Assembly (NCBI GenBank): GCA_038117225.1 | Contig: JAYOFM010000008.1 | Coordinates: 1 to 54,755, forward strand | Origin: JAYOFM01 sp038117225 | GTDB taxonomy: Bacteria > Pseudomonadota > Alphaproteobacteria > Rhodospirillales > Casp-alpha2 | Length of the DNA stretch: 54,755 bases | Reading direction: 5' to 3' | In this document: positions 8,814 through 17,065 of the stretch, in pieces | Numbering within the stretch: the first letter of the stretch is position 1 | Layout of the letters: each line of letters opens with the position of its first letter | Made by a program: the position numbers and the translations under genes | Notes under the pieces: generated by a model | The model's database searches: none | What the model was told of the DNA's origin: nothing | The model's input: only the letters and a program-made list of their open reading frames with translations

Positions 8814-9290
8814 CTATTGAGCGGCCGCCGCGATATCGCTGTCACGATCACGGCGATAGATCGCCCCGGACGTCCCGAGCACCCGCTGCTCGACCACATC
8901 CTCGATCGAGACCGAGCTTAAATAGAGGTAGATCTGATTGCCGAGTTCTTCCCACAGATCATGCGTCAGACAGCGCGACCGCTTGAGTTGGCAACCGGTC
9001 GGCGCGCCCGGCGTACAGCGGGTCGCCTTGATCGGTTCATCGACGGCGAGGATGACGTCGGACACCCGCATGTCGTTGGCGGCACGAGACAGCAGATACC
9101 CGCCGCCAGGACCGCGAACACTCTTCACCAGACCGCCCTTGCGCAGCTTGCCGAATAACTGTTCCAGATAGGACAGGGAAATTTCCTGACGCTCCGCCAC
9201 GTCGGCAAGCGCGATCGGCCGTCCCGTCGCATTCGCCGCCAGATCCGCCATGGCCATGACCGCATATCGTCCCTTGGTGCTCAGTTTCAC
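8814..9290 (-). CDS. iscR: Rrf2-family Fe-S regulator IscR
   Basis: This 158-residue Rrf2 winged-helix regulator senses Fe-S status by holding a [2Fe-2S] cluster. The DNA-binding part is residues 1-65 (MKLSTKGRYAV, then ISLSYLEQLFGKLRKGGLV and a GPGGGYLL wing). The ligand cysteines are C92, C100 and C107 with H110. Spacing is slightly wider than in E. coli IscR (92/98/104, H107), as often seen in alphaproteobacteria. The gene is second in the operon behind cysE. A type-1-like IscR box upstream of cysE implies autoregulation of the whole operon. Confidence 0.95.
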   Translation of the reverse strand: MKLSTKGRYAVMAMADLAANATGRPIALADVAERQEISLSYLEQLFGKLRKGGLVKSVRGPGGGYLLSRAANDMRVSDVILAVDEPIKATRCTPGAPTGCQLKRSRCLTHDLWEELGNQIYLYLSSVSIEDVVEQRVLGTSGAIYRRDRDSDIAAAAQ

Positions 9291-9350
9291 AATCGAACTC
9301 CCCTCGGTTGTCCAGCCACGTCAGGCATGCGATAGCCCACGGGCGATTCA

Positions 9351-10100
9351 CTATTGCCCGGAACGGCGACGTCGCCGGGCCGGCTTCACGGTCTCCGCGT
9401 CCCGCGATGGCTTGGACTGCTGTAATTCGTCCTCCAGCTCGCCGACACGGTCTTTCAACTGCACGATCTGTGTACGCAGACCTTCGATGGTCTGCAGAAT
9501 GGGATCCGGAATGCCTTCCGCCGTCGTCCCGTACTGCTGGAACTCGCGCTGCTTGGTTCTGTCCTTCGGCATAACCACGTTGGCCGGATTACCAACCGCC
9601 GTAACGCCGGCCGGGATATCCTTGGCGACCACCGCGTTGGCGCCAATTCGCGCGCCCTCGCCGACGGTGATATCACCAAGAATTGAGGCACCGCAGCCGA
9701 CGATCACGTCGTCCTTCAGCGTCGGATGACGCTTGACGCCAATTTGCTCCGCTGAATCGACGCTGGGCGCGATGCCGCCCAACGTGACGTCGTGATATAG
9801 CGTCACGTCATTGCCGATCACAGCCGTTTCGCCGATCACCACGCCGGCGCCATGGTCGATGACGAAACCACGACCGATGCTGGCACCCGGGTGAATTTCA
9901 ATGCCAGTGAGAAATCGCCCAATCTGCGAAATCAGACGCCCGACGAAGCGCCAATCGCGAACCCACAGGGCATGCGAAACGCGATAGAATACGACGGCAT
10001 GAAATCCCTGATAGAGAATCGCCACTTCCCAACGCGAACGCGCGGCCGGGTCGCGGGCCAGAAAGGCATCGATATCATCGACAAGCCGGTTGAAATTCAT
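9351..10100 (-). CDS. cysE: Serine O-acetyltransferase CysE
   Basis: CysE acetylates serine to O-acetylserine, the committed precursor of cysteine. The 249-residue protein has the N-terminal helical region, then a left-handed beta-helix of hexapeptide repeats (IHPGASIGRGFVIDHGAG, VIGNDVTLYHDVTLGG and KRHPTLKDDVIVGCGA). A C-terminal extension of about 70 residues follows, with predicted coiled-coil character (EGLRTQIVQLKDRVGELEDEL) and a basic PARRRRR tail. It is the first gene of the operon, 60 bases upstream of iscR. That places the supply of the desulfurase substrate under the same promoter as the Suf machinery, which makes biological sense. Confidence 0.95.
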   Translation of the reverse strand: MNFNRLVDDIDAFLARDPAARSRWEVAILYQGFHAVVFYRVSHALWVRDWRFVGRLISQIGRFLTGIEIHPGASIGRGFVIDHGAGVVIGETAVIGNDVTLYHDVTLGGIAPSVDSAEQIGVKRHPTLKDDVIVGCGASILGDITVGEGARIGANAVVAKDIPAGVTAVGNPANVVMPKDRTKQREFQQYGTTAEGIPDPILQTIEGLRTQIVQLKDRVGELEDELQQSKPSRDAETVKPARRRRRSGQ

Positions 10101-10205
10101 CGAAATCGCCTTATGTTAGCAGCATTCACCCTATGCGGAACACGGTGGCACCCAGGGGGTTCGCGCGCCGGCATTCAGGAAGCTATCCCACACTTTGCTT
10201 CCGGT

Positions 10206-10238
10206 TATATATGAATTCCGAGTAATATGGTCAAGTAT
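10206..10238 (-). promoter_or_regulatory. Predicted sigma70 promoter overlapped by a type-1 IscR box
   Basis: On the minus strand a -35 TTGACC (10229-10234) and a -10 TATATA (10206-10211) are separated by exactly 17 bases. The stretch 10214-10238 matches about 20 of 25 positions of the E. coli type-1 IscR site as I recall it, including ATACTTGACC and ACTCGG. The operator covers the -35, the layout expected for repression by cluster-loaded IscR. Transcription would start near 10199 and give a leader of about 100 bases before cysE. The surroundings are strikingly AT-rich for this genome. Confidence 0.75.
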
Positions 10239-10343
10239 ATGGCAAAAAAATTTCTTAACACGTTGTTTTAAATTAATTAATTTAACGTATCAACCGGCTC
10301 GGGATAACCCGATCACCTGACCTATCAAAGGACTCTGACCACC
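10239..10343. other. AT-rich divergent intergenic region
   Basis: This stretch separates the cysE promoter from the hydrolase gene. It contains an A7 run and the palindrome AAATTAATTAATTT (10270-10283), which may act as an upstream activating AT element or a regulator site. A Shine-Dalgarno-like AAAGGA precedes the hydrolase ATG. No convincing plus-strand -35/-10 pair could be fixed. Confidence 0.4.
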
Positions 10344-10991
10344 ATGCCAGAAGTGATTTTCAATGGTCCCGAAGGCCGCCTCGAGGGCCGATACCATCAT
10401 GCCAGGGCGTCGAATGCGCCCATCGCCCTGGTGCTGCACCCCAATCCGCAGCACGGCGGCACCATGAACAACAAGGTGGTGTACGCCATCTACCAGAGCT
10501 TCGTCGCGCGCGGCTTTTCGACCCTGCGCTTTAATTTCCGTGGCGTCGGTCGCTCCCAAGGCGTGTTCGACAGCGGCCTTGGGGAACTCAGCGACGCAGC
10601 TTCGGCGCTCGACTGGGCGCAAGGCCACAACCCCAACGCCGCCGATTGCTGGATTGCCGGATTCTCGTTCGGCGCCTGGATTTCCATGCAGCTCATGATG
10701 CGCCGGCCGGAAATCGGTGGATTCCTGTCCATCGCACCGCCGGCGAGCATGTATGACTTCAACTTCCTCGCCCCCTGCCCAGCATCCGGTCTGATTCTGC
10801 ACGGTGACAAGGATGACGTGGTGCCGATCGATTCTGTGTCAAAGCTGTCGGCCAAGCTCGGCAAGCAGAAGAACATCACCATCGATTTCCGCACCATTCC
10901 AGGCGCCACTCACTTCTTCAACGATCATCTGGAAAAAATGGTCGGCCACGTGGACGACTACCTGGATTCGCGATTGAAGCAGGCGGCCTAG
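10344..10991 (+). CDS. Alpha/beta hydrolase (serine hydrolase)
   Basis: This is a 215-residue cytoplasmic alpha/beta hydrolase. The nucleophile elbow is GFSFGAW near residue 114, the acid is in HGDKDDVVP near residue 156, and the catalytic histidine is in PGATHFF near residue 190. The N-terminal LHPNPQHGGTMNNKVV segment fits a subgroup widely found beside Suf or Isc genes in alphaproteobacteria. Substrate is unknown. It is transcribed divergently from the Suf operon across the AT-rich region, so it could share regulation with it. Confidence 0.85.
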   Translation: MPEVIFNGPEGRLEGRYHHARASNAPIALVLHPNPQHGGTMNNKVVYAIYQSFVARGFSTLRFNFRGVGRSQGVFDSGLGELSDAASALDWAQGHNPNAADCWIAGFSFGAWISMQLMMRRPEIGGFLSIAPPASMYDFNFLAPCPASGLILHGDKDDVVPIDSVSKLSAKLGKQKNITIDFRTIPGATHFFNDHLEKMVGHVDDYLDSRLKQAA

Positions 10992-10998
10992 CGCCGCT

Positions 10999-12093
10999 TC
11001 AAGGCTGGAACAGCACACCGCCGGAGGTCGGTTCGCCGACGCCGGTGGTCGACGGCAGGCTGAGCGGCAAGCCAGACAGGGAACGCACCGCGAGGAAACC
11101 GAACGCCTGAGCCTCCAATGCATCACCGTGCCAGCCGACGGCTTCCACCGGCTCGACCGGGGCACCGAGTCGGCGGCGCAATTCAGCCATCAGCACCGGA
11201 TTGTGGCGACCGCCACCGGTCACTAGCCAACGTGCCGGCGGCTCCGGCAACAATCGGACCTGCGCGGCCACCGCGGCGGCGGTGAACGCCGTCAACGTGG
11301 CCGCGCCATCCTCCAGCGACAGCCCGTCGGCGGGCGCAGCCGTAAAATCCTCCCGATCCAAGGACTTGGGTGGCGGCCGATTGAAATACGGATTGGCCAG
11401 CATCGCCTCAAGTCGCGCCTGATCGACCGTGCCGGCACGGGCCAGCTGGCCGTTTTCATCCATGGCGCGGCCGGTATGGCGGCCGACCCAATCATTCAGC
11501 GGCGCGTTGGCCGGTCCGGTATCGAAGGCGATGACCGCGTCATCCGGGCTAATCCAGGTGACGTTACCGACGCCGCCGAGGTTGAGCACCGCCAGCGGCT
11601 TCGCCAGTCCCACCGCCATGGCCCGGTGGAACAGCGGCGCGAATGGCGCGCCCTCGCCACCGGCGGCGACATCGGCGGCGCGAAGATCGGCGATCACGCG
11701 GATGCCTGTTTCCGCTGCCAGCAAGGCCGCGTCGCCAACCTGGATCGTCCGTCGCTCGGCCGGCTCATGCAGAACCGTGTGGCCGTGAAATCCAATGACG
11801 CCGACCTCACCAGGCGGGAGGTCCGCGATCTTGAGCAGTTCCCGAACCGCCGCCACATGGGCGCGGGTCATGTCGTTGATGATGGCACCGCTTTCCGCGA
11901 CCTCAGCCGGCCGCCGGCCGAGCAGACGGCGCAGGCCTTCACGCACGCCGTCCGCATAGGGAAACGTCGCGGCGACGCCGAACCCCTCGATACGGCGGCC
12001 ATCGGTGCGCACCAGCGCGGCGTCGATGCCGTCGAGCGAGGTGCCGCTCATCAGGCCGAGCGCCCACATGGCCTCGCCACCGCCCTTGTTCAT
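10999..12093 (-). CDS. anmK: Anhydro-N-acetylmuramic acid kinase AnmK
   Basis: AnmK opens and phosphorylates 1,6-anhydro-MurNAc to MurNAc-6-phosphate in peptidoglycan recycling. The 364-residue protein has the signature GLMSGTSLDGIDAAL near the N-terminus, the IGFHGHTVLHEP motif, GGVGNVTW, and the FDTGPANAPLND segment that binds substrate. The ATG eight codons downstream (MWALG) may be the real start, since the preceding MNKGGGEA is atypical. The gene is divergent from tyrS, and the pairing with tyrS is common in proteobacteria. Confidence 0.95.
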   Translation of the reverse strand: MNKGGGEAMWALGLMSGTSLDGIDAALVRTDGRRIEGFGVAATFPYADGVREGLRRLLGRRPAEVAESGAIINDMTRAHVAAVRELLKIADLPPGEVGVIGFHGHTVLHEPAERRTIQVGDAALLAAETGIRVIADLRAADVAAGGEGAPFAPLFHRAMAVGLAKPLAVLNLGGVGNVTWISPDDAVIAFDTGPANAPLNDWVGRHTGRAMDENGQLARAGTVDQARLEAMLANPYFNRPPPKSLDREDFTAAPADGLSLEDGAATLTAFTAAAVAAQVRLLPEPPARWLVTGGGRHNPVLMAELRRRLGAPVEPVEAVGWHGDALEAQAFGFLAVRSLSGLPLSLPSTTGVGEPTSGGVLFQP

Positions 12094-12232
12094 ATCGCGA
12101 CACCCCGCGTTGTTTCCCGGTCGGCGATTGTGCTAAGGAGCAGCACATCATGGCAAGGCCGTGCTTCGCTGGCGTCGCGGCGGCGGAGACAGGGCTCATA
12201 TCAAACGCAACCGAAGCGATCGACGGCGGATC

Positions 12233-13486
12233 ATGACCGAGTACAAATCCGAATTCCTACGCCAAGTCACGGCGCGTGGTTATCTGCACCAGGGCACCGA
12301 TCTGGAAGCGCTGGATGCCGCCTGTGCCGAGGGTCCGGTGACAGCCTATATTGGCTTCGATTGCACGGCGCCGTCGCTGCATGCCGGCAGCCTGGTATCG
12401 ATCATGCTGCTGCGCCTGTTCCAGCGCACCGGCCATCGTCCGATCGTCCTGATGGGTGGCGGCACGACTCGCATCGGCGACCCCTCGGGCAAGGAGGAAT
12501 CGCGCCAACTTCTCGACGACGCGGCGATCGCCGCCAACATGGCCGGCATCCGCGGCGTCTTCGACAAGTTCATTGATTTCGGCGATGGTCCGACCGAGGC
12601 GATGATGGTCAATAACGCCGACTGGCTGGACGGGCTTTCCTATATTCCGTTTCTGCGCGATGTCGGGCGCCATTTCTCGGTCAACCGAATGCTGACGTTC
12701 GAGAACGTCAAACAGCGGCTCGACCGGGAACAGGCGCTGACCTTCCTCGAATTCAATTACATGGTGCTGCAGGCCTACGATTTTCTGGAACTGGCGCGGC
12801 GCCATGATTGTCGCCTGCAGATGGGCGGGTCCGACCAGTGGGGCAACATCGTCTGCGGCGTCGACCTGACCCGACGGATTGCCGACCGCCAGGTGTTCGG
12901 ATTGACGACGCCGCTGCTGACCACGTCGTCGGGGACGAAAATGGGCAAGACCGCCGCCGGTGCCGTGTGGTTGAACGCCGAAAGTCTGGCGCCGTACGAC
13001 TATTGGCAGTATTGGCGCAATACGGAAGACGCCGATGTCGGACGTTTCCTGCGCCTGTTCACCGAACTGCCGCTCGCCGACATCACGCGGCTGGAAGCGC
13101 TGCAAGGGGTCGAACTTAACGACGCCAAGAAAGTCCTGGCCGACGCCGCCACGGCATTATGCCACGGGGCCGCGGCCGCCGCCGAGGCCCGCGCAACCGC
13201 CGAACAGACGTTTGAGCAGGGCCATCGGGCCGATGGCCTGCCGACCTTCGAGGTTCCCCGCGCGGACCTGGAAACCGGCATCGCCGCGTTCCAGCTTTTC
13301 TGTCTCGCGGAATTAACGCAATCCAACGGCGAAGCCCGGCGCTTGATCAAGGGCGGCGGCGCGAGGTTGAACGACGCACTGATCAAGGCCGAAACGGACA
13401 CCGTGACAGCGAGCGACCTTGATGCCGACGGCATCCTCAAATTATCGGCCGGCAAGAAGCGCCATGCGCTAATTCGCGCGATCTGA
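12233..13486 (+). CDS. tyrS: Tyrosyl-tRNA synthetase
   Basis: TyrRS charges tRNA-Tyr. The class I features are visible: the HIGH-equivalent HAGS near residue 49, the tyrosine-pocket GSDQWGN near residue 194, and the KMSKS-equivalent KMGKT near residue 238. A C-terminal S4-like RNA-binding domain (LTQSNGEARRLIKGGGARLND) follows. The start at 12233 (MTEYKSEF) gives 417 residues; the longer upstream frame is Arg-rich and not conserved in type. After the stop there is a short CCTATT/AATAGG hairpin at 13543-13559 without a T-run. Confidence 0.97.
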   Translation: MTEYKSEFLRQVTARGYLHQGTDLEALDAACAEGPVTAYIGFDCTAPSLHAGSLVSIMLLRLFQRTGHRPIVLMGGGTTRIGDPSGKEESRQLLDDAAIAANMAGIRGVFDKFIDFGDGPTEAMMVNNADWLDGLSYIPFLRDVGRHFSVNRMLTFENVKQRLDREQALTFLEFNYMVLQAYDFLELARRHDCRLQMGGSDQWGNIVCGVDLTRRIADRQVFGLTTPLLTTSSGTKMGKTAAGAVWLNAESLAPYDYWQYWRNTEDADVGRFLRLFTELPLADITRLEALQGVELNDAKKVLADAATALCHGAAAAAEARATAEQTFEQGHRADGLPTFEVPRADLETGIAAFQLFCLAELTQSNGEARRLIKGGGARLNDALIKAETDTVTASDLDADGILKLSAGKKRHALIRAI

Positions 13487-13601
13487 CGGCCGTCGAACTG
13501 TCACATCGGTCACGTTGGATTGAACGGCGCCCTACGCAAACCCCTATTTGGAGAATAGGCGATTCGCCGCCGGGACCAAATTTCCGCTATACCATGACCT
13601 G

Positions 13602-16600
13602 TCATTGGTTGGAGACGGGCGTCTCCAATGGGCTGCCGGCGCTGCCTGTCGCACCACCACCCGGCGTCACGTTTGCCTTGCTTCCGGCGCTGCCAAAAAC
13701 GCCGAAAATATTACGTAAAATCCCGGGCGCCAGCGCCGACAGGGGATTTACGGTGACATCCGGTTTTTCCACCGGCCCCGCCATGGTGAAGTTCGCGGCG
13801 AAGACACCACCGCCTTTTTCCGTCCCGGTCAGAAGGTCACCCAGCACGGGAATATTCCCGACGGCGGCGTTGAGGGCGTAAACCGGTATCACCGTGCCGC
13901 GCAACTCCAGCACGTCTGAATGGGTGAAAAGCGCGCCGGACGCCGTGAATCCGAGGGACGTGCCGGTCGCCTTGGCGTCGATGATCTCCAACCCGCCGGG
14001 GTTGAGGGTGAACGGCAGGTCCAACTCGTTGAAGGCGAGGCCGTCGCCTTCCAACGCCTCGACGATACCGGTTAGCGCCATGATGCTGAGCAGACGCGCC
14101 ATCAACGGCGCGCCGGTGATCCGGTACTCATCGACCCGAAGGCGCCCCTGCATCGGCTGGCCCGGCGCCGCATCGTCATACAGTCCGGTGAGGCTCAGTT
14201 TGCCGCCGACCATGTTGTCGTAAAATTGAAAGAAGCGCAGCGTGGCGCCGGCATCCGGCGACCGGATCGCAAGCGTACGATTGCCCTCGGCATTGGGTTT
14301 CAGGGCCATTTCAAACGGCACAGCCCCTTGCAGCTTGGTTTGCAACAACACCGTCCGCGACAGCCCGTTACGACGCGCGAAAGTACCGGACACATCGTCG
14401 AGCACCCGGTCACCATCAATCCAGACGCGCCCGAACTCGACGGCGACGGTCAGATCATGCCAGCGCGGATCGGGTTCCGGATCACCCTTGGTCAGATTCT
14501 CCCACAGGGTCGGCCAATGTTTTGTCAGGTCCAGACCCGGGCCATGGAAACCGGCCTCCCAACCGCCATCGTTGCGCGCGATCAAGGCGCCGCGAACGTC
14601 GGTGCGGCCAACCTTGAGCTCACGAAAATCAATGCGCTCGAGCCCCGTGCCGTGCGGCGAATAAACAACGCCGCCGGAGATCTTGAGGCCCTCGGCCTCG
14701 ATTTCGAAACGCGGAACGGCACTGATGACGTCCTGCAACATGTTGATATTGATGCGCGCTCGTCCAGGCAGGCCGGCCGCCTTGGCCCATTTCAGCGGTG
14801 GCACCACCATGATGGCCTCGGTCAGGTCCACATCTGCCTCGATGCGGCGATGTCGGTCATCGACGACGGTATAACGCATGGTCACGTCAACCTCGCCGGT
14901 CACCACTTCCGATGACAGCGGCCGCAGGTCGAGGCCCAGGTCGAGCACATCGCGCACGTCCTTGATTTCCGACGCAAGATCGTACCGGCTACGAAAATCC
15001 GGCGCATCGGCGAAGTTTTCCCGCCAGCCCAGGCGAACCTGGATATCGCCCATGCCGACCGTGCCGCGCACGTCCATGCCGTCATTGTCGACACTCAGAG
15101 TCAGATCGCCGTCGCGGATACTGCGGCCGAGCACGACTCCGTCCAGATCGACTGAGCGCAGCCTTGCCTCGGCCGCCACCGTGACATCATTGACGGTCAG
15201 GTCCTTGGCCAGCAAAAGTTTCAATTTCAAATCGACATCGGCATCGCCGCGCGCCGTCGCCGGATCGATATTCAGCTTACTGGCGAATGCCAATGGTTCA
15301 CTTTCGATCAACTTCAGTGCGCTGTCGAAGGGGCCGGATATGGATACGTCGATGTCGGCGTACTGGTCGACCTCATCAAGACCGGTCAGCTTGACGATGC
15401 CGCTGGTAACCTTGAGCCCGCCGTCGCCCTGGCCACCCGCAATCAGGATATCGAAGCGACGATCATCAAACACCATGGTCGCGTCGACGTTTTTCACCGT
15501 CGGCATCGGCGGCAGGTAATCGAGGGTGGCCCCGGTGACCCGCATGGTGCCGTTGACCTCGACGACCTCGAATGCCTCGCCGTCGGGAGACCACAGTTTT
15601 ACCGCCGCCTCGGCCGTGTCGACACGGCCCTCGGAAATATGGCTGGTTACCCAGGTCCACGCATCGGTTCCGAGCGCCTTGGGCCAGAATTGTCTTACCG
15701 CATTGCCAGCGACGCCGGTCACCGTTCCATGCGCCTCGACCGAAACACGACCGCCCTTGGCGCCGAAACCATCGACGGTGAAGCCGCCGATCATCTTGGC
15801 ACCAGCGTCCAGATCGATTGCCAGATCCTCGATGTGCAATCGATTGGTGGCGCCGACCAATTTACCCTTGGCGGCGATGCGCGATACCGGGTAGGCGTGA
15901 TTGACCGGTGCCGGCAATCGGATTACCGCGTCTGGCGCCAAGGCCGCCTCGAACGCGTCAATGGCGATACCGCCCTGTTTCACGTCCCATGTTCCGCGAA
16001 GCGCCAGTTCGGATACGGGCAACGTTTGCGATGCGGGTGCGGGTAGATTGAGCGACCCGGCGCCGCCCTTCAGATTGAAACCGAGTGTACTGATACCGCG
16101 ATCGAGACTGAGCCCGACGGTCACGGTGCCGCCGAGTGGCAGGTTAATGGCGCGCAACGGCCCGAGGTCGTAGCCGATATCGGAAAAAGCCGCGGGCGGA
16201 ATATCACTGAAATTAAAGACCAAATCGGCGCGCCGCTCACCCGCGGGGAACTGGCCCGTAACCGCGATCCGCGCTCCGTGCCCATCGATACGAAGATTAA
16301 GGTCGGCGCTCGCGGTGATGCCAATGGCACTGCGGCGGAGGCTGACGTCGCTGCGCGGCGCGCGCCAGGTTCGCCGCGCGACCTGGTCGTCGACGGTGAC
16401 CGCCGCGTCGATGATATTGACGATGGCGAGATACCCCATCGGGTGATCCCGCACCGGCGGCGACAACAATATCTCGACGAGACGCCCGGCGATGCCGGTG
16501 GCTTCGGCTTCGCCGCCGTCGGCGATGCCGACGTCCAACCCGCCGGCCGCAGTTCGCCTGATCTGCAGTTCGGCGCCCCTCAGGTCGATGGCTTCCGGTG

Positions 16601-16937
16601 CAATCATGCCGCGCGCCAGCGCCTGACCGGAAAGGGCGAAGGCCAGTTCCGGCACGCGGCCGATCTCGACGCCTTTGTTATCGACGACGCGGACGTTGAT
16701 CACACGAATATCGAGCGCCCGTTCCCAGCCGGCCCAGGCGATGATGGTGTCGTCCATGGCCAACGTGAACTTGCGGCCGTGGCTGGCGTTGAGGCTCTGC
16801 TGAATGTACGGCGTCAGAAAACCGAGCGATATGGGGCCTTGCGACAGGCGCCAGGACGCGATCACGGCAATGATCACCAGCCCGGCGCCGGCGGCGGCCA
16901 GGACTTGCAAAAATCCCCAGCAAGCTTTCTTGATCAC
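13602..16937 (-). CDS. YhdP/AsmA-like envelope protein (DUF3971 type)
   Basis: This very large protein (1111 residues) has a single N-terminal membrane anchor (about residues 8-28) followed by long beta-rich repeats. It ends in an AsmA-like C-terminal domain (residues about 900-1060, FNELDLPFTLNPGGLEI and GNIPVLGDLLTGTEKGGGVFAANFTM). This architecture is that of YhdP/TamB-like bridge proteins proposed to carry phospholipids between inner and outer membrane. The last 35 residues are Gly/Ser/Pro-rich and look disordered. It is transcribed convergently with tyrS and divergently from glnE. The family is clear; the exact paralogue (YhdP versus other AsmA-like) is inferred. Confidence 0.85.
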   Translation of the reverse strand: MIKKACWGFLQVLAAAGAGLVIIAVIASWRLSQGPISLGFLTPYIQQSLNASHGRKFTLAMDDTIIAWAGWERALDIRVINVRVVDNKGVEIGRVPELAFALSGQALARGMIAPEAIDLRGAELQIRRTAAGGLDVGIADGGEAEATGIAGRLVEILLSPPVRDHPMGYLAIVNIIDAAVTVDDQVARRTWRAPRSDVSLRRSAIGITASADLNLRIDGHGARIAVTGQFPAGERRADLVFNFSDIPPAAFSDIGYDLGPLRAINLPLGGTVTVGLSLDRGISTLGFNLKGGAGSLNLPAPASQTLPVSELALRGTWDVKQGGIAIDAFEAALAPDAVIRLPAPVNHAYPVSRIAAKGKLVGATNRLHIEDLAIDLDAGAKMIGGFTVDGFGAKGGRVSVEAHGTVTGVAGNAVRQFWPKALGTDAWTWVTSHISEGRVDTAEAAVKLWSPDGEAFEVVEVNGTMRVTGATLDYLPPMPTVKNVDATMVFDDRRFDILIAGGQGDGGLKVTSGIVKLTGLDEVDQYADIDVSISGPFDSALKLIESEPLAFASKLNIDPATARGDADVDLKLKLLLAKDLTVNDVTVAAEARLRSVDLDGVVLGRSIRDGDLTLSVDNDGMDVRGTVGMGDIQVRLGWRENFADAPDFRSRYDLASEIKDVRDVLDLGLDLRPLSSEVVTGEVDVTMRYTVVDDRHRRIEADVDLTEAIMVVPPLKWAKAAGLPGRARININMLQDVISAVPRFEIEAEGLKISGGVVYSPHGTGLERIDFRELKVGRTDVRGALIARNDGGWEAGFHGPGLDLTKHWPTLWENLTKGDPEPDPRWHDLTVAVEFGRVWIDGDRVLDDVSGTFARRNGLSRTVLLQTKLQGAVPFEMALKPNAEGNRTLAIRSPDAGATLRFFQFYDNMVGGKLSLTGLYDDAAPGQPMQGRLRVDEYRITGAPLMARLLSIMALTGIVEALEGDGLAFNELDLPFTLNPGGLEIIDAKATGTSLGFTASGALFTHSDVLELRGTVIPVYALNAAVGNIPVLGDLLTGTEKGGGVFAANFTMAGPVEKPDVTVNPLSALAPGILRNIFGVFGSAGSKANVTPGGGATGSAGSPLETPVSNQ

Positions 16938-17065
16938 GCGATCGAGTCTCCGACGTCGTCCCTGGCGGTCCTGAGGTAAAGTGGGAATGAATCCATGCGG
17001 GCCTGGTCCCTTGACCGCTCAGCAGCCATCACGCAGTTTGCGTTCTCACGTTGCGACGACACATT

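Noticed and set aside
13543..13559. CCTATT/AATAGG hairpin after tyrS as a terminator
   Set aside because: Only six pairs and no T-run; too weak to call an intrinsic terminator.
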